Positions 63,621-64,000 of a DNA stretch of 64,000 bases are shown piece by piece. The position numbers and the translations under genes are program-made. The first letter of the stretch is position 1; each line of letters starts with the position of its first letter. The notes beneath the pieces were generated by a model that had not been told where the DNA came from, searched no databases, and saw only the letters and a program-made list of their open reading frames with translations. Source of the stretch: Roseovarius faecimaris (GTDB lineage: Bacteria; Pseudomonadota; Alphaproteobacteria; Rhodobacterales; Rhodobacteraceae); contig NZ_CP034348.1 of assembly GCF_009762325.1 (NCBI RefSeq), positions 1 through 64,000 on the forward strand. Reading direction: 5' to 3'.

Positions 63621-64000
63621 TCAGCCCTTGATCACCATTTGCGGCGAGATCACGTCGATCCCGAGCGCCTTGCCGACCGCGTAGTAGGTCAGCTTGCCCG
63701 CATGGACGTTGAGCCCGTTGAGCAGGTGCGCATCATCGGCGCAGGCCTGTTTCCAGCCCTTGTCGGCCAGCGCCAGCATGAAGGGCATGGTGGCATTGCC
63801 GAGCGCGATCGTCGAGGTGCGCGCCACGGCGCCGGGCATGTTGGCCACGCAGTAATGCATGATCCCGTCCACTTCATAGATCGGATCGGCGTGGGTCGTT
63901 GCCTTGGACGTCTCAAAGCAGCCGCCTTGGTCAATCGCCACGTCCACCAGCACAGCGCCGGGTTTCATCGACGCGAATTGCTCGCGCTTGACCAGCTTGG
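63621..64000 (-). CDS. ald: Alanine dehydrogenase, C-terminal part (cut by window edge)
   Basis: Only the last 126 codons or so are in the window; the 5' part lies beyond 64000. The visible MKPGAVLVDVAIDQGGCFE, HYCVANMPGAVARTST and NGLNVHAGKLTYYAVGKALG segments are those of alanine dehydrogenase, which oxidatively deaminates L-alanine to pyruvate with NAD. The frame continues to the edge upstream of the methionine with no break (the residues KLVKREQFAS precede it). It is convergent with the hypothetical gene. Confidence 0.95.
   Translation of the reverse strand, partial: KLVKREQFASMKPGAVLVDVAIDQGGCFETSKATTHADPIYEVDGIMHYCVANMPGAVARTSTIALGNATMPFMLALADKGWKQACADDAHLLNGLNVHAGKLTYYAVGKALGIDVISPQMVIKG

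Overview
The window is GC-rich, gene-dense DNA from an alphaproteobacterium, most likely a Rhodobacterales (Roseobacter-type) chromosome. Evidence: the dnaA-dnaN-recF-gyrB order at the left edge, a DctPQM TRAP transporter, trimethylamine-methyltransferase-like and glycine-betaine-type catabolic genes, GcvA-type LysR regulators, and frequent ATGA start/stop overlaps. I see no IS element, prophage, CRISPR array, rRNA or tRNA.

Layout. 1-9648: replication block dnaA, dnaN, recF, gyrB, interrupted by an exported putative metallopeptidase (2706-3497), a PiT phosphate transporter and a lone RlaP-type nucleotidyltransferase. 9943-17866: six genes joined by 1-4 bp overlaps (hydantoinase/oxoprolinase A and B, HisC-like aminotransferase, Asp/Glu racemase-maleate isomerase family protein, MmgE/PrpD, D-2-hydroxyacid dehydrogenase), an unassigned catabolic operon. 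17925-25678: DctB-type kinase, a DctD-type regulator with a degenerate AAA+ domain, a membrane acyltransferase, and dctPQM. 25816-33074: RTX-repeat protein, rpsO, Rieske oxygenase, mscL, GMC oxidoreductase, YtoQ, methyltransferase and a LysR regulator. 33082-42082, all on the minus strand except one small exported protein: rpmI, rplT, a small protein, fatty acid desaturase, pheS, a small membrane protein, a BLUF photoreceptor, a dimethylargininase-like enzyme, pheT, a possible short leader ORF and an unknown protein. 42211-55017: N-formylglutamate amidohydrolase divergent from a pyk cluster, small proteins, SDR epimerase, fatty acid hydroxylase, class II aldolase divergent from a LysR gene, VOC protein, AMP nucleosidase, HU and an EamA exporter. 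55053-64000: aroC, a sulfatase-P450 pair, FAD oxidoreductase-cupin divergent from TetR-MttB-like methyltransferase, an unknown protein and the C-terminal part of alanine dehydrogenase.

How genes may work together. The 9943-25678 stretch is read on one strand and could form an uptake-sensing-catabolism unit: TRAP import, two-component control, and a six-enzyme pathway whose substrate I cannot name. The right end carries two further small catabolic modules (sulfatase/P450; FAD oxidoreductase/cupin/TetR/MttB-like) that look aimed at sulfated or N-methylated compounds. The strongest oddities are the DctD-like regulator without GAFTGA and Walker A lysine, a 14-bp perfect palindrome with a 12-bp copy 22 bp away upstream of gyrB, a LacI-type operator in front of pyk repeated exactly inside gyrB, and a BLUF light sensor between pheS and pheT.

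Limits: functions come from motif reading and family memory only. Promoters and hairpins were found by eye; no folding, alignment or database search was run.
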